Positions 40,545-48,957 of a stretch of DNA of 64,000 nt are shown here, in pieces (within the stretch, counting starts at the first letter, position 1; every line of letters starts with the position of its first letter). Both the position numbers and the translations under genes were made by a program. Under the pieces are notes generated by a model, which saw only the letters and a list, made by a program, of their open reading frames with translations, was not told the origin of the DNA and searched no databases. Origin of the DNA: Bacillota bacterium (GTDB lineage: Bacteria > Bacillota > Clostridia > Christensenellales > Aristaeellaceae); the NCBI GenBank assembly GCA_023444095.1, contig JAEZRP010000029.1, positions 1 through 64,000 of the forward strand, in the 5' to 3' direction.

Positions 40545-41545
40545 TACTCTACCACCCCGCCAAAGCGTATGCGCGGATCGATGACTGACAGCAGAATGTC
40601 CGAAACAAGGGAGCCCGCAACGACCATCATGGACGAAATGAGCAGAAAGCTGCCAGCCAGATACATGTCCTGCGTGATGAGCGCCTGATACATCATCGGG
40701 CCGCACGTTTCCATATTAAAAACCAGGGATACGATCGTCTCGCCCGAGATGAGCCCCGCGAACGTCGCGGCCAGCGTCGAAACCTGCGGCGTGATCGCCA
40801 TGCGAACGGGATATTTCCAGAGAAGCCGCCCCTCCGAAACGCCCTTCGCGCGGGCGGTGGTCACGTACTGCTTGCCGAGCTCGTCGAGCATCATGGCGCG
40901 GAACGTGCGGATCATGGCCGCCGTGTTCGCTACGCCGATGACCGCGACCAGCACCATAAACCGGGGAAGCATGTTGATGAATTTCCCCCAACTCCAGGCC
41001 GCCATCTGATATTGATAAGAGAACATGCCCGATATGGCGACGCCTGAGTACTTATAGACCTCGTAAATGACAAAGATCGCAAGAAGGAAGCCGGGAACCG
41101 ACATCCCGATGAAGCCGAACGCGGAGACGACATAGTCGCCGACGGAGTATTGATGGGTGGCCGAATAGATGCCGATGGGGATCGAGATTCCCCAGACGAA
41201 AACGAGCGTCAAAAGAGAGACCGCCAATGTCATCGGAAGCCTCTGCCCGATGAGCCTTGACACCGGCATGTCCCACGAGAACGAGCTTCCAAAGTCGCCG
41301 CGCGATATGATCCCCCAAAGCCAGTCGAGGTATTGCAGGTACATGGGCTGATCGAGCCCGTAGCGCGCGCGCAGGGCGGCGATCTCCTCCGCGCCGACGA
41401 TGGTGCCCGTCGATTCCTTCTGCCTGATGTACGTCGTCAGGTAATCGCCCGGCGGCAGCTGGATGACGACGAAGATGATGATCGTCACGCAAAGGAGCAG
41501 AGGAATCATTTGGAGAAGGCGCTTGCCAATAAAGGAGAGAAGCAC
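40544..41545 (-). CDS. Opp/Dpp-type ABC transporter permease (OppB-like)
   Basis: A 333-residue inner-membrane permease with the usual N-terminal helix (RLLQMIPLLLCVTIIIFV), a periplasmic loop, then five helices and the EAA-type loop (ARAKGVSEGRLLWKYP). The start codon is GTG 41543-41545 with GGAGGTGG 7 nt upstream. It follows the binding-protein gene after a hairpin-rich 134-nt gap. Confidence 0.93.
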   Translation of the reverse strand: MLLSFIGKRLLQMIPLLLCVTIIIFVVIQLPPGDYLTTYIRQKESTGTIVGAEEIAALRARYGLDQPMYLQYLDWLWGIISRGDFGSSFSWDMPVSRLIGQRLPMTLAVSLLTLVFVWGISIPIGIYSATHQYSVGDYVVSAFGFIGMSVPGFLLAIFVIYEVYKYSGVAISGMFSYQYQMAAWSWGKFINMLPRFMVLVAVIGVANTAAMIRTFRAMMLDELGKQYVTTARAKGVSEGRLLWKYPVRMAITPQVSTLAATFAGLISGETIVSLVFNMETCGPMMYQALITQDMYLAGSFLLISSMMVVAGSLVSDILLSVIDPRIRFGGVVE

Positions 41546-41573
41546 GTGGGTCCACCTCCAAAGCTTATTCGTA

Positions 41574-41652
41574 CCCGGCGTCGTCGCCGGGAGAGGGCTT
41601 TCGCCCTCTCCATCCGTGACGCGCGTCCGGCCGCCGGGGCGAAGGCCCCGGC
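41574..41652 (-). repeat. Three consecutive hairpins between binding protein and permease genes
   Basis: CCCGGCG-TCGT-CGCCGGG (41574-41591), GGAGAGGGC-TTTC-GCCCTCTCC (41590-41611) and GCCGGGGC-GAAG-GCCCCGGC (41633-41652). The first two share two bases and would stack. No T-run follows. They probably protect the upstream mRNA from 3' exonucleases or cause partial termination so that binding protein exceeds permease (known for ABC operons; inferred here). Confidence 0.7.
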
Positions 41653-41679
41653 AGCGGGCGCACTCAGTCTAAACCGGGC

Positions 41680-43560
41680 TTAATAGGCAACCCACACGTC
41701 CTCGCTCGCGCGGCAGTCGTCCAGGTTGTAACCGCCCTCGGAGGGGAAGTTGCGCAGCCTGTTCGAAATCGCGGAGGGCTGGGAGATGTTCTGAACCGGC
41801 ATGATGTAGAGCAGGTTGTCCTTGAAGTATTGGATCTGCTCCGTATGCGCGGCGGCGATCTCTTCTGCGCCGACCTGGGTGCACTTTTGCAGGTAGTCGT
41901 TGTACCAGGCGCTGAAGATCTCATTCGGCTCCTCTCCGGAGGCGCCATTGTAAAGCCAGTAGAGGTAGTAGTTGCAGGCATTGTTATAGACTGCGTAGTC
42001 CGTGGTGTTGGTGATGTACACCGGGCCATGGGAGAACGCGACGGAAACCATGAGGTCGTTCGCCTGGCGGAGCGTGTCCATCAGGTCGTTGTCGACATAC
42101 TTCATCTGGATGTTGAGGCCGATGGCACGATAGTAGTCGGCGACCAGAACCGCGGTGGGCTCATAGGTGGTCATCCAGCTGGAGTAGGCAAGCTCGATCA
42201 CGCAGGGCGAGCCGTCGGGATACGTGCGCCAGCCATCCGCACCAATGGTCATGCCGATGCCGTCAAGCAACTCGCCGGCCTTGGCGGGATCATAATCCGT
42301 GATGGTGTAGTCGGCAGCGGGCTCCGCAAAGCCGAAGTAGACGGAGTCGGCGATCTCTTCCTTGTCGAGCGCGTAGGCCAGCGCCGCGCGGAAGTCATAC
42401 TGGTTCACAACCGAGCGCCAGTTGGGATCGTCGTACGTCCAGTTGATGACGACGTCCGCGCCCGTGCGGTGCAGGATCGGCTTGGTCAAAAGCGTGAAGT
42501 CACCCGCTTCGGCTCCAGCCGCGTAGAGACCGATGTCAGACAGCGGAATCCACTCGTAGGTGTAGTCGACTTCGCCCGCGAGGATCTTGACCGCGATGGC
42601 CTCGGAGTCGACCGCGTATGTGGAAGTCATGCTATCGACGTAGGGCAGCTGCTGGCCGATGGCGTCCACCTTCCAGTAGTAGGGGTTGCGCTCGAAGATG
42701 CCCGTGGAGCCATCCATCCTGGTGAGAATCCAGGCGCCCAGAGACGGAGAACCGATCTGGTTTTCGGCGTCGACGTCCCAAGCGGAATAATCGTACAGCT
42801 CATAGAGCTTGTACCACTCCTCGTACGTGTAGCCGGCGGCTTCGCACTTTTCGGTGAGCGCAGCCTCGTCAGCGGTTTCGAGGTGGAAATCCTTCAGGTA
42901 GTGCGCCGGGGCGAGCAGCTCGTAGACGTCGTTGGACGCGACGAGGAGGATGAAGCCCGGGTAGTACCCATCGAAGGTGAGCGTGAAGGTGTAGTCATCG
43001 ATCACACCCAGCGTGCAGGGCGTGCCCGTGGACTTGTTGCCCGTGCGCAGCCAGTTCGGCCAGGAAGCCGTCAGCTGAGCGTTCGCGTGATCCATGTTGA
43101 ACTTCCAGGCGACGTCCTCGGTCGTCAGAAGCTCGCCGTCGGACCACTTCATGCCCTCGCGCATGTGGAACGTGTAGGTCGTGAAGTCCTCGGAGACATC
43201 CCATGCCTTGAAGACGTTGCCGTAGAAGTCCTTGCCCTCGCCGGAAACGGTCTCGATGGCGCGCTCCGCGAAGATGCACCAGATCCAGCCGTCCCAGGTG
43301 GACGAGTTGCGGATCGACCGAAGCGTTCCGCCATACTGGCCGATCTGATAGTCGGTGAAATACTCCTCGTAGCTGACCGTTCCGGCCTTGACAACGAGGG
43401 GCTCGTCGGGCAGACGTTCTTCGACAGACGGCAACTCGCCGGACTCGACGCGCGCGTCGAGCGTCGGCGCCTGCGTGTAGGTCATCCCCTCTGCAAAGGA
43501 AGGAACGGCCGCCATGGTCGCCATGAGTGCGAAGACCAACAACAGGCAGATCTTCTTCAT
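41680..43560 (-). CDS. ABC transporter substrate-binding protein, SBP_bac_5 family
   Basis: A 626-residue secreted binding protein. Residues 1-23 are a signal peptide ending PSFA-EG with no lipobox Cys, so the anchor is unclear for a Bacillota. The mature start carries APTLDARVESGELPSVEERLP, a motif I associate with oligosaccharide-binding rather than peptide-binding relatives (from memory). The remainder fits the family-5 lobe architecture (TYTFHMREGMKWSDG; FRAALAYALDKEEIA). AGAGGTG precedes ATG 43560. First gene of the import operon. Confidence 0.92.
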   Translation of the reverse strand: MKKICLLLVFALMATMAAVPSFAEGMTYTQAPTLDARVESGELPSVEERLPDEPLVVKAGTVSYEEYFTDYQIGQYGGTLRSIRNSSTWDGWIWCIFAERAIETVSGEGKDFYGNVFKAWDVSEDFTTYTFHMREGMKWSDGELLTTEDVAWKFNMDHANAQLTASWPNWLRTGNKSTGTPCTLGVIDDYTFTLTFDGYYPGFILLVASNDVYELLAPAHYLKDFHLETADEAALTEKCEAAGYTYEEWYKLYELYDYSAWDVDAENQIGSPSLGAWILTRMDGSTGIFERNPYYWKVDAIGQQLPYVDSMTSTYAVDSEAIAVKILAGEVDYTYEWIPLSDIGLYAAGAEAGDFTLLTKPILHRTGADVVINWTYDDPNWRSVVNQYDFRAALAYALDKEEIADSVYFGFAEPAADYTITDYDPAKAGELLDGIGMTIGADGWRTYPDGSPCVIELAYSSWMTTYEPTAVLVADYYRAIGLNIQMKYVDNDLMDTLRQANDLMVSVAFSHGPVYITNTTDYAVYNNACNYYLYWLYNGASGEEPNEIFSAWYNDYLQKCTQVGAEEIAAAHTEQIQYFKDNLLYIMPVQNISQPSAISNRLRNFPSEGGYNLDDCRASEDVWVAY

Positions 43561-43754
43561 CCGGATACACCTCTTTCTCATTCTCATGGATCGCGCCCGC
43601 AACCCCCCGCACGGTCCACACTTCGCCTTGACATCGGCGGAGTTTCCCTCTCGATTTGCGCCATCTATTGCGTCATTAAGACCAATTCTTGCGCCAATCT
43701 TTGTGCAACCGCGCCCCATTTGGTTAACAAGACGCCTACCCAATGGATAATGTC

Positions 43755-43783
43755 ATATTAACACACGTTTTTTTGCATGTCAA
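43755..43783 (-). promoter_or_regulatory. Promoter of the Opp-type import operon
   Basis: Minus-strand consensus TTGACA (43778-43783) and TAATAT (43755-43760), 17-bp spacing; it gives a leader of about 190 nt with no motif I recognise. Confidence 0.85.
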
Positions 43784-44109
43784 CACTCCAAACGAATCAA
43801 TCAATTTTTGACTGAATATTTTGTAACATTCTCCGTTTTCGTTTCATTGTTCATGAAACATTGCGCGCCATGCGTTTCCATTCCAGAATCAACCTATTGA
43901 TTGCCAACTTCTCCGTTGCGCGAATGTTCAGTGAAACGATATCATAATTGTGGAGCCTGGGGCACGCGATATTTGACACAATAACCGCAAGAAGAGGTGT
44001 GCGGGTTATGGCGACCGAGCGGGAAGCGGCACACGCCGGATGCGTGCGAAAGCGGAGGAGCCCTCGCGTCCCGCATTTGTCAGTGCGCTTGGCCAAACCT
44101 GCGCGCGGA
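43784..44109. other. Noncoding gap between divergent import operon and proC
   Basis: AT-rich for the first 150 bp and GC-rich afterwards. No credible gene or RNA motif was found. The long reading frame on the minus strand here is the shadow of proC. A short TTTCATTG/ATGAAAC inverted repeat near 43840-43862 may be an operator. Confidence 0.5.
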
Positions 44110-44137
44110 TTGACATCGCGGTCACATGCTGTATAAT
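44110..44137 (+). promoter_or_regulatory. Promoter of proC
   Basis: TTGACA (44110-44115) and TATAAT (44132-44137), both perfect, 16-bp spacing. Confidence 0.82.
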
Positions 44138-44168
44138 GTTGGCAATGAAAATAAAAGGAGCAATCGAG

Positions 44169-44963
44169 ATGGCCAGATACAAGCTTGGATATATCGGCGT
44201 CGGAAACATGGGCGCGGCGCTCGCGGGCGCGTCCTGCGCGTTCAATGCGCGGCAGGTAATCGTCGCGAACCGGACCCCGGAAAAGGCGGACGCGTTCGCG
44301 GAGCGGACGAATTGCGCGGTCGGAACGATGGAGTACGTCGCGCGCGAGAGCGAGTTCGTCGTCATCGGAACGCTGCCCGGCGCGGCCGAAGAAACCGTCC
44401 GGAAAATCTATCCCGCCATGAAGGCGGCGGGCGAAAAGCGGGTGCTCGTCTCGATGGCGGGCAGCGTGACGCTTTCCGATCTCGCGGCCATGACGGATCC
44501 GGAATTCCCGATCATCCGCATCATGCCGAACACGCCCGTCGCCGTGGGCAAGGGGCTCGTCTTCTACGCGCCGAACGCCTACGTTGACGAAGCGACGGTC
44601 GTGGACTTTGTCAAGGCGATGGCCCCCGCCGGTTCCCTCGATCCCCTGCCGGAGCAGCTGTTCAACGCGGGAAGCGCCGTCGCAGGCTGTGGCCCCGCAT
44701 TCGCCGCGCTGTTCATCGACGCGCTCGCCGACGGCGGCGTCAAGGCGGGTCTTCCGCGCGACAAGGCCATCCTGTTCGCCGAAAAGATGCTGCTCGGCAC
44801 CGCCGAGCTCGCGCTCCGCACCGGCAAGCACCCCGGCCAGCTCAAGGACGAGGTCGCAAGCCCCGGCGGCTCGACCATCGAGGGGATTCAGGCGCTCGAG
44901 GAAGGCGGCTTCCGCGCCGCCGCCATGCACGCGGTGGTCGCCGCTTGGGAGAAGCACAAGTAA
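44169..44963 (+). CDS. proC: Pyrroline-5-carboxylate reductase
   Basis: Last step of proline synthesis: P5C plus NAD(P)H to proline. 264 residues; GVGNMG nucleotide motif (10-15), IMPNTPVAVGKG, and the family signature VASPGGSTIEGI near residue 232. AAAGGAG precedes ATG 44169. Monocistronic, with its own strong promoter and a hairpin behind it. Confidence 0.93.
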   Translation: MARYKLGYIGVGNMGAALAGASCAFNARQVIVANRTPEKADAFAERTNCAVGTMEYVARESEFVVIGTLPGAAEETVRKIYPAMKAAGEKRVLVSMAGSVTLSDLAAMTDPEFPIIRIMPNTPVAVGKGLVFYAPNAYVDEATVVDFVKAMAPAGSLDPLPEQLFNAGSAVAGCGPAFAALFIDALADGGVKAGLPRDKAILFAEKMLLGTAELALRTGKHPGQLKDEVASPGGSTIEGIQALEEGGFRAAAMHAVVAAWEKHK

Positions 44964-45000
44964 AGGCAGGAGAGGCGTTGGGGGCGCTACCCGTAAAATC

Positions 45001-45043
45001 ACACGCGGCGGCTCGGGGTTTGTGCCCACGAACCGCCGCGTGT
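45001..45043 (+). terminator. Hairpin after proC
   Basis: 11-bp perfect arms ACACGCGGCGG / CCGCCGCGTGT with a 21-base loop; only a weak T-run (TCATCATTTG) follows. One isolated GTGCCCAC (45022-45029) in the loop is probably chance. Confidence 0.6.
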
Positions 45044-45125
45044 CATCATTTGATTAACCCAGGCATGAGATCCCAAAGGCCGCCCTTTGGCGGGGTCCGG
45101 AACGGAACTCCGCCGTCCCAGTCTC

Positions 45126-46592
45126 TCAGTATGCGCCGGAAGCGAAGCCCTGATATTCGTCCAGGAACCACTCCGCGTGCTTGATCGCGTTGAGGGTCAG
45201 CGTGTTTCCCTTGAACGCCGCCGCCATCCGGAACTGCCCGAGATGGATGTCCGCCACGTGGCAATGGAGCATGAGCGTGTCCTTCGCCGTCCACGCCGCC
45301 GAGCAGAAGCAGTCGTATTCCCTGTTCGCGGGAACGCCGATGCGCCGCCCGGAATAGATCTCCGGAAACTCCTGCGCTACGTTTCTCAAAAGCCCAAACC
45401 GGAGCGCGTGCGCGCCCGTGGCGTTCTCGTAGCGCATGACGACCTCGCCCTCGGCAAACTCAAGCCGCACGCTCCTCATGCCCATGGCGTTTTCGCGCAT
45501 CAGGTACGTCTTCCGGTCGATCCGCGCGCGCACGGGCGAATCTGCCTCGCCCTCCGCGTGCGTAAGTTCCAGGGAATCGACGGCCTTTCTCAAATCCGCC
45601 GCCGCGTCCGCATCCGCGGGGATTGGCTCGTCGCTCAGGAATGGGAACACCTCGCGCCAGAGCGCGTGGAACAACTCCGCGCGACTCCCCGCCGCGAGCT
45701 CCTCGTACCCGGTCGTGACGAGCATGAAGTCCTTCTTCGGGAAGCAGAGCGCGTACTGCCCACCCATGCCATAGAAGGCGAAACCCTCGTTCTTCGTCAT
45801 CCAGAACTGGTATCCGTAGCCCTGCGCGGTGTCGGCGCTCCCGGCATAGAGCGAGTTATCGATCTGACGGCTCGTCGCCTCGATCATGTAGTCGCGCGGC
45901 AAATACTGCTTCCCTTCGTGAAGGCCATAATGCATGCACAGGTTTGCGAACTTGGCGAATTCACGCGCGGTGGCGCACACGCCGGAACCGCCCCACTCGA
46001 TGCCCTCCGGGGTCTCTACGCAGAAGATGTCGCGGCTCACGCCGATCTCATCGAACGCGGGACGGAGCACGTCGAGAAAGTTCATGCCGGTCTTGCGCTT
46101 GATGATGGCGCACAGGATCGTCGTTCCCGAGGTGCAGTAGCTGAATACCGCGCCAGGCACATGCGAAACCTCGTCGGTGAAGAACGTCTTTTCCCAGTTC
46201 GCGTCCTTGGGCGAATAGTTCGCGCCGCGCGTATAAGGCGCGGCCATGCGCAGAAGATCTCGGATGGTCGTCTCGGCAAGATACGGATCGGCGCCCCCGG
46301 AAAGCTCCGGGAAGAAATCCACGATGCGGTCGTCGAGGGCAAGGACCCCCTCCTCCGCCAGTACGCCGATCGCGACCGAGACGAAGCTCTTGCTGCATGA
46401 ATAGAGCCTGTGCCGGAAATCAGGACCGAAGGGTTTGAAGTATGCCTCGGAAACGATCTTCCCGTGTCGCACGAACATCACCGAGTGCATGTAGATTCCC
46501 TGCGCCTGAATCGCTCTGAGATACCGCTCGATCGCCCGGGAGGGAATTCCCTCGCCTTCGGGCGTTCCAATGTGCATGGGCCGCGTCTCCAT
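45126..46592 (-). CDS. Serine hydrolase, beta-lactamase/PBP-like, with C-terminal beta extension
   Basis: A 488-residue protein. SCSK (in LYSCSKSFVSV; catalytic Ser and Lys near residues 68-71) and YCT (in SYCTSGTT) are the first two active-site motifs of class C-type serine hydrolases. The last about 150 residues form an extra beta domain. No signal peptide, so cytoplasmic; substrate unknown. The ribosome site GCAGGTG precedes ATG 46592. Confidence 0.87.
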   Translation of the reverse strand: METRPMHIGTPEGEGIPSRAIERYLRAIQAQGIYMHSVMFVRHGKIVSEAYFKPFGPDFRHRLYSCSKSFVSVAIGVLAEEGVLALDDRIVDFFPELSGGADPYLAETTIRDLLRMAAPYTRGANYSPKDANWEKTFFTDEVSHVPGAVFSYCTSGTTILCAIIKRKTGMNFLDVLRPAFDEIGVSRDIFCVETPEGIEWGGSGVCATAREFAKFANLCMHYGLHEGKQYLPRDYMIEATSRQIDNSLYAGSADTAQGYGYQFWMTKNEGFAFYGMGGQYALCFPKKDFMLVTTGYEELAAGSRAELFHALWREVFPFLSDEPIPADADAAADLRKAVDSLELTHAEGEADSPVRARIDRKTYLMRENAMGMRSVRLEFAEGEVVMRYENATGAHALRFGLLRNVAQEFPEIYSGRRIGVPANREYDCFCSAAWTAKDTLMLHCHVADIHLGQFRMAAAFKGNTLTLNAIKHAEWFLDEYQGFASGAY

Positions 46593-46865
46593 GAAAACAC
46601 CTGCCTGCCGTCAAACTGTCATTGGGTAAATTCGACAGAGTCGGGGGATTTCCTCCCAATCGCGGGCGCGGAGTATGAAAGAAAGGTTGCGCCAATTCCA
46701 TCGTCAGGCCGTGCCGTCGAATGGATCGCGGAAATCCTGTCTGAAAAAGTTACGCGAATCCATCCATGTATCCTCTCGCCGCACGGTTTCGCCTGCGCCC
46801 GTGCAAAAACAGCAATAATTAACGAAATAATTACATACAAACTGGCAGACGAATTGCGCCAGATA
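46593..46865. other. Noncoding gap between divergent serine hydrolase and AraC genes
   Basis: No gene or recognised RNA. The right half (46800-46865) is AT-rich with imperfect AATAATTA repeats and leads into the AraC promoter, so regulator binding here is plausible. Confidence 0.5.
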
Positions 46866-46895
46866 TTGATTCTCGTTGATGTGATCGCTTATAAT
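46866..46895 (+). promoter_or_regulatory. Promoter of the AraC-type regulator
   Basis: TTGATT (46866-46871) and TATAAT (46890-46895), 18-bp spacing. Confidence 0.65.
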
Positions 46896-46957
46896 AATTA
46901 CATTGCGAAATTTGCGTGAGGGAAACGAAAGCCGAGAACATACGGAGGCCGAAACAG

Positions 46958-47854
46958 ATGGAGCACCAGTTTTTTTACGAGAGCCATGTATCCCGCATCC
47001 GCATCACGAAGGCGCCCAGCTACTCGTTTACGGCGCACATGCACGACAAGGTCGAGCTTCTGTATGCCATTACCGGTACAACAATCGTGAATATTGACGA
47101 CACCTCGCACACGCTGACCCCCGGCGAGGCGGTGCTCATCTGGCCGAACCGGATCCACTCCTACACAAATATTGCGCAGGGCGTCGACTATATGGCGATC
47201 ATCGACCCCTCCTGCATCCACGAGCACGCGAACCTGTTCATCACGCACGACTGCGCCTTTCCCTACCTCGCGTCGGAGAAGGTGCATCCGCACGTGGCGA
47301 CCTGCCTCGAGGCCCTGATGACGAAGCCCACGCCACCCATGCCGCTCGTGAACGCGTACCTCGACATCGTGATTGGGCGGCTGCTCGAAAAGCTGGATCT
47401 CGTCCCGGCAAACGACGTGCACCGGCAGGAGCTGGTGGGAAACATCCTTCTCTATATCGCCGAGCACATCCACGACGAGATCACGCTCGACACGCTCGCG
47501 CGCGACCTGTTCGCGAACAAATACCAGATTTCGCGCATCTTCTCGACGAAGATCGGCTGCAACCTCTGCACCTACGTCAACCGGCTGCGCATCGCGTCCT
47601 CGCTCAATCTTCTGAAGGACCCGACGCTCAATATCTCGGACATTGCGGAACAATGCGGCTTTAACAGCGAGCGCACATTCTTCCGCGTGTTCCGAGAACA
47701 GTGCGGCATCACGCCCAAACAGTATCGCCAGCGGCTCGACATGTCCGGAAACGGCGGGTTCATCAACTCCTCCATGCCCCGGACCGGAGCGGTCTATGCC
47801 GACATGGTCAGAAGTCAGGAGCGGGACCCGGAGTACTCCTTCCTTTTCCTTTGA
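46958..47854 (+). CDS. AraC family transcriptional regulator
   Basis: A 298-residue regulator: N-terminal cupin-like sugar-sensing domain (HMHDKVELLYAITG; LTPGEAVLIWPNRIHSY) and a C-terminal double helix-turn-helix (about 170-270; ISDIAEQCGFNSERTFFRVFREQCGITPKQYR). Probably controls a carbohydrate locus, perhaps the divergent serine hydrolase. ATG 46958 is chosen because GGAGG lies 9 nt upstream; a GTG 14 codons earlier lacks one. Confidence 0.92.
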   Translation: MEHQFFYESHVSRIRITKAPSYSFTAHMHDKVELLYAITGTTIVNIDDTSHTLTPGEAVLIWPNRIHSYTNIAQGVDYMAIIDPSCIHEHANLFITHDCAFPYLASEKVHPHVATCLEALMTKPTPPMPLVNAYLDIVIGRLLEKLDLVPANDVHRQELVGNILLYIAEHIHDEITLDTLARDLFANKYQISRIFSTKIGCNLCTYVNRLRIASSLNLLKDPTLNISDIAEQCGFNSERTFFRVFREQCGITPKQYRQRLDMSGNGGFINSSMPRTGAVYADMVRSQERDPEYSFLFL

Positions 47855-47987
47855 TTTTCACGCCCTCCCCTTGATGGGCTGCGGGCACTGACTGCGGTGC
47901 GCTTTGCGCTCGCCCTCCTGTCCGGACGTGCCGGAAAGTCGTTGGGGACTGGTCCAGAAACAAAATTTCATATCAATCGCAGTTTCC

Positions 47988-48030
47988 AAAAAGAATCCGG
48001 CTCGCCACCGCTGAGAGCCGGATTCTTTTT
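47988..48030. terminator. Bidirectional terminator
   Basis: 16-bp perfect arms AAAAAGAATCCGGCTC / GAGCCGGATTCTTTTT with an 11-base loop, lying between convergent AraC and secreted-protein genes; a T-run is present on both strands. Confidence 0.93.
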
Positions 48031-48053
48031 GGATCTTTTTCTTGAGCAATACG

Positions 48054-48896
48054 TCAATCCGCGTACAGAAGCCCGCCAAACACTTCCATGGTCGACACCG
48101 TCTCGCCGTCGAGATTCACGTCCCACGCATCCGAGAGGCGGAGCCAGCCCGCCACGAAATCCTGCGTGCCATCCGGATTCATCGCCTGGATATAGAGCCA
48201 TTCCACGTCGTCCGTCGCGACGATGACGGCCTCATCACCCGCCATGATCGTGAGCGCGGCCGCCTCGTTCCAGCGCGATACCTGCAATATGATGTCCCTT
48301 TTGAGCGTTACGACCGTTCCCATGGCATAGATGTCGCGCGGCACCTCGACGAGCACAGGCGCGGCGGTCATGAATTCGCCGGTCTCGTCGTCAAAGAAAC
48401 TGTTGTCGGTGATGATGAAGTCCGCGCGGCGAAACCAGGTCTGGAGGACATGTCCGCGCACGGTGGCGGTAAAGCCCTCGTCTGTGATCACAACGCTTCC
48501 CGCCCACGTCCTAAGCGCGCCACAGAACGCGAGCGCGCCCTCCTTGTATCGGTAGACGTCGTTCGACGGATCGTCGCTCGGCCCGTCCTCGCTCACGAGA
48601 AGGTACGCGCGGTCGGATTCTCCCAGCCGCATGGCATAAAGCTTCCCATTGAGGCCCCAGCCTTCTCCGGAAACCGTCTGGCCGTTTACGGTCAGTTCGT
48701 AGGTCTCGCTCTCGTCAGTGATCGTCTCGGCGAGCGAAATCTCGTCCGCCGCCCCGTCGCCGTCGAGATCGATCCTTGCGCCATCCGGGTCCAGTTCGAT
48801 CAGCGTCTTCGTCGGCAGTTCCTGCGCGCCCTCCGCGAAGGCCGCACCCGTCAGGACGAGCGAAGCCGCGCACAAAAGAATCAGAATCTTCCTCAT
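48054..48896 (-). CDS. Secreted protein with calcium-loop-like motif, function unknown
   Basis: A 280-residue exported protein: signal peptide (residues 1-24, ending TGAAFAEG), then DPDGARIDLDGDGAADE, with DLDGDGAADE resembling an EF-hand/dockerin-type calcium loop as in FG-GAP-like beta proteins. The rest is beta-rich. I do not recognise the family. The ribosome site GGGAGGGTGAT is contained in the 3' arm of an upstream hairpin, so translation may be gated. Follows the nucleoside hydrolase gene by 61 nt. Confidence 0.75.
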   Translation of the reverse strand: MRKILILLCAASLVLTGAAFAEGAQELPTKTLIELDPDGARIDLDGDGAADEISLAETITDESETYELTVNGQTVSGEGWGLNGKLYAMRLGESDRAYLLVSEDGPSDDPSNDVYRYKEGALAFCGALRTWAGSVVITDEGFTATVRGHVLQTWFRRADFIITDNSFFDDETGEFMTAAPVLVEVPRDIYAMGTVVTLKRDIILQVSRWNEAAALTIMAGDEAVIVATDDVEWLYIQAMNPDGTQDFVAGWLRLSDAWDVNLDGETVSTMEVFGGLLYAD

Positions 48897-48903
48897 AAAA
48901 TCA

Positions 48904-48940
48904 CCCTCCCCGCATGGCTCATAGACGCGCGCGGGGAGGG
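48904..48940 (-). promoter_or_regulatory. Hairpin burying the ribosome site of the secreted-protein gene
   Basis: Perfect 10-bp arms CCCTCCCCGC / GCGGGGAGGG (5' and 3' on the minus strand) around a 17-nt loop. The 3' arm includes the GGGAGGG Shine-Dalgarno sequence; ATG follows 7 nt later. Could be a translational gate or a partial terminator (tail TGATTTTATG). Confidence 0.55.
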
Positions 48941-48957
48941 CATTGTTCCAGTTCCTG

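Noticed and set aside
41830..43761. 643-residue frame antisense to the binding protein.
   Set aside because: Shadow frame with no recognisable domain; the real gene has signal peptide, ribosome site and promoter.
43851..45029. 392-residue minus-strand frame across the proC region.
   Set aside because: Shadow of proC plus noncoding DNA; it has no ribosome site.
45022..45029. GTGCCCAC in the hairpin after proC, as another copy of the element repeat.
   Set aside because: Single isolated octamer 43 kb away; likely chance in GC-rich DNA.
45087..46400. 437-residue frame antisense to the second serine hydrolase.
   Set aside because: Shadow frame; compositional bias only.
48054..48896. Dockerin/cellulosome component.
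   Set aside because: Only one calcium-loop-like motif, near the N-terminus; dockerins have two repeats.
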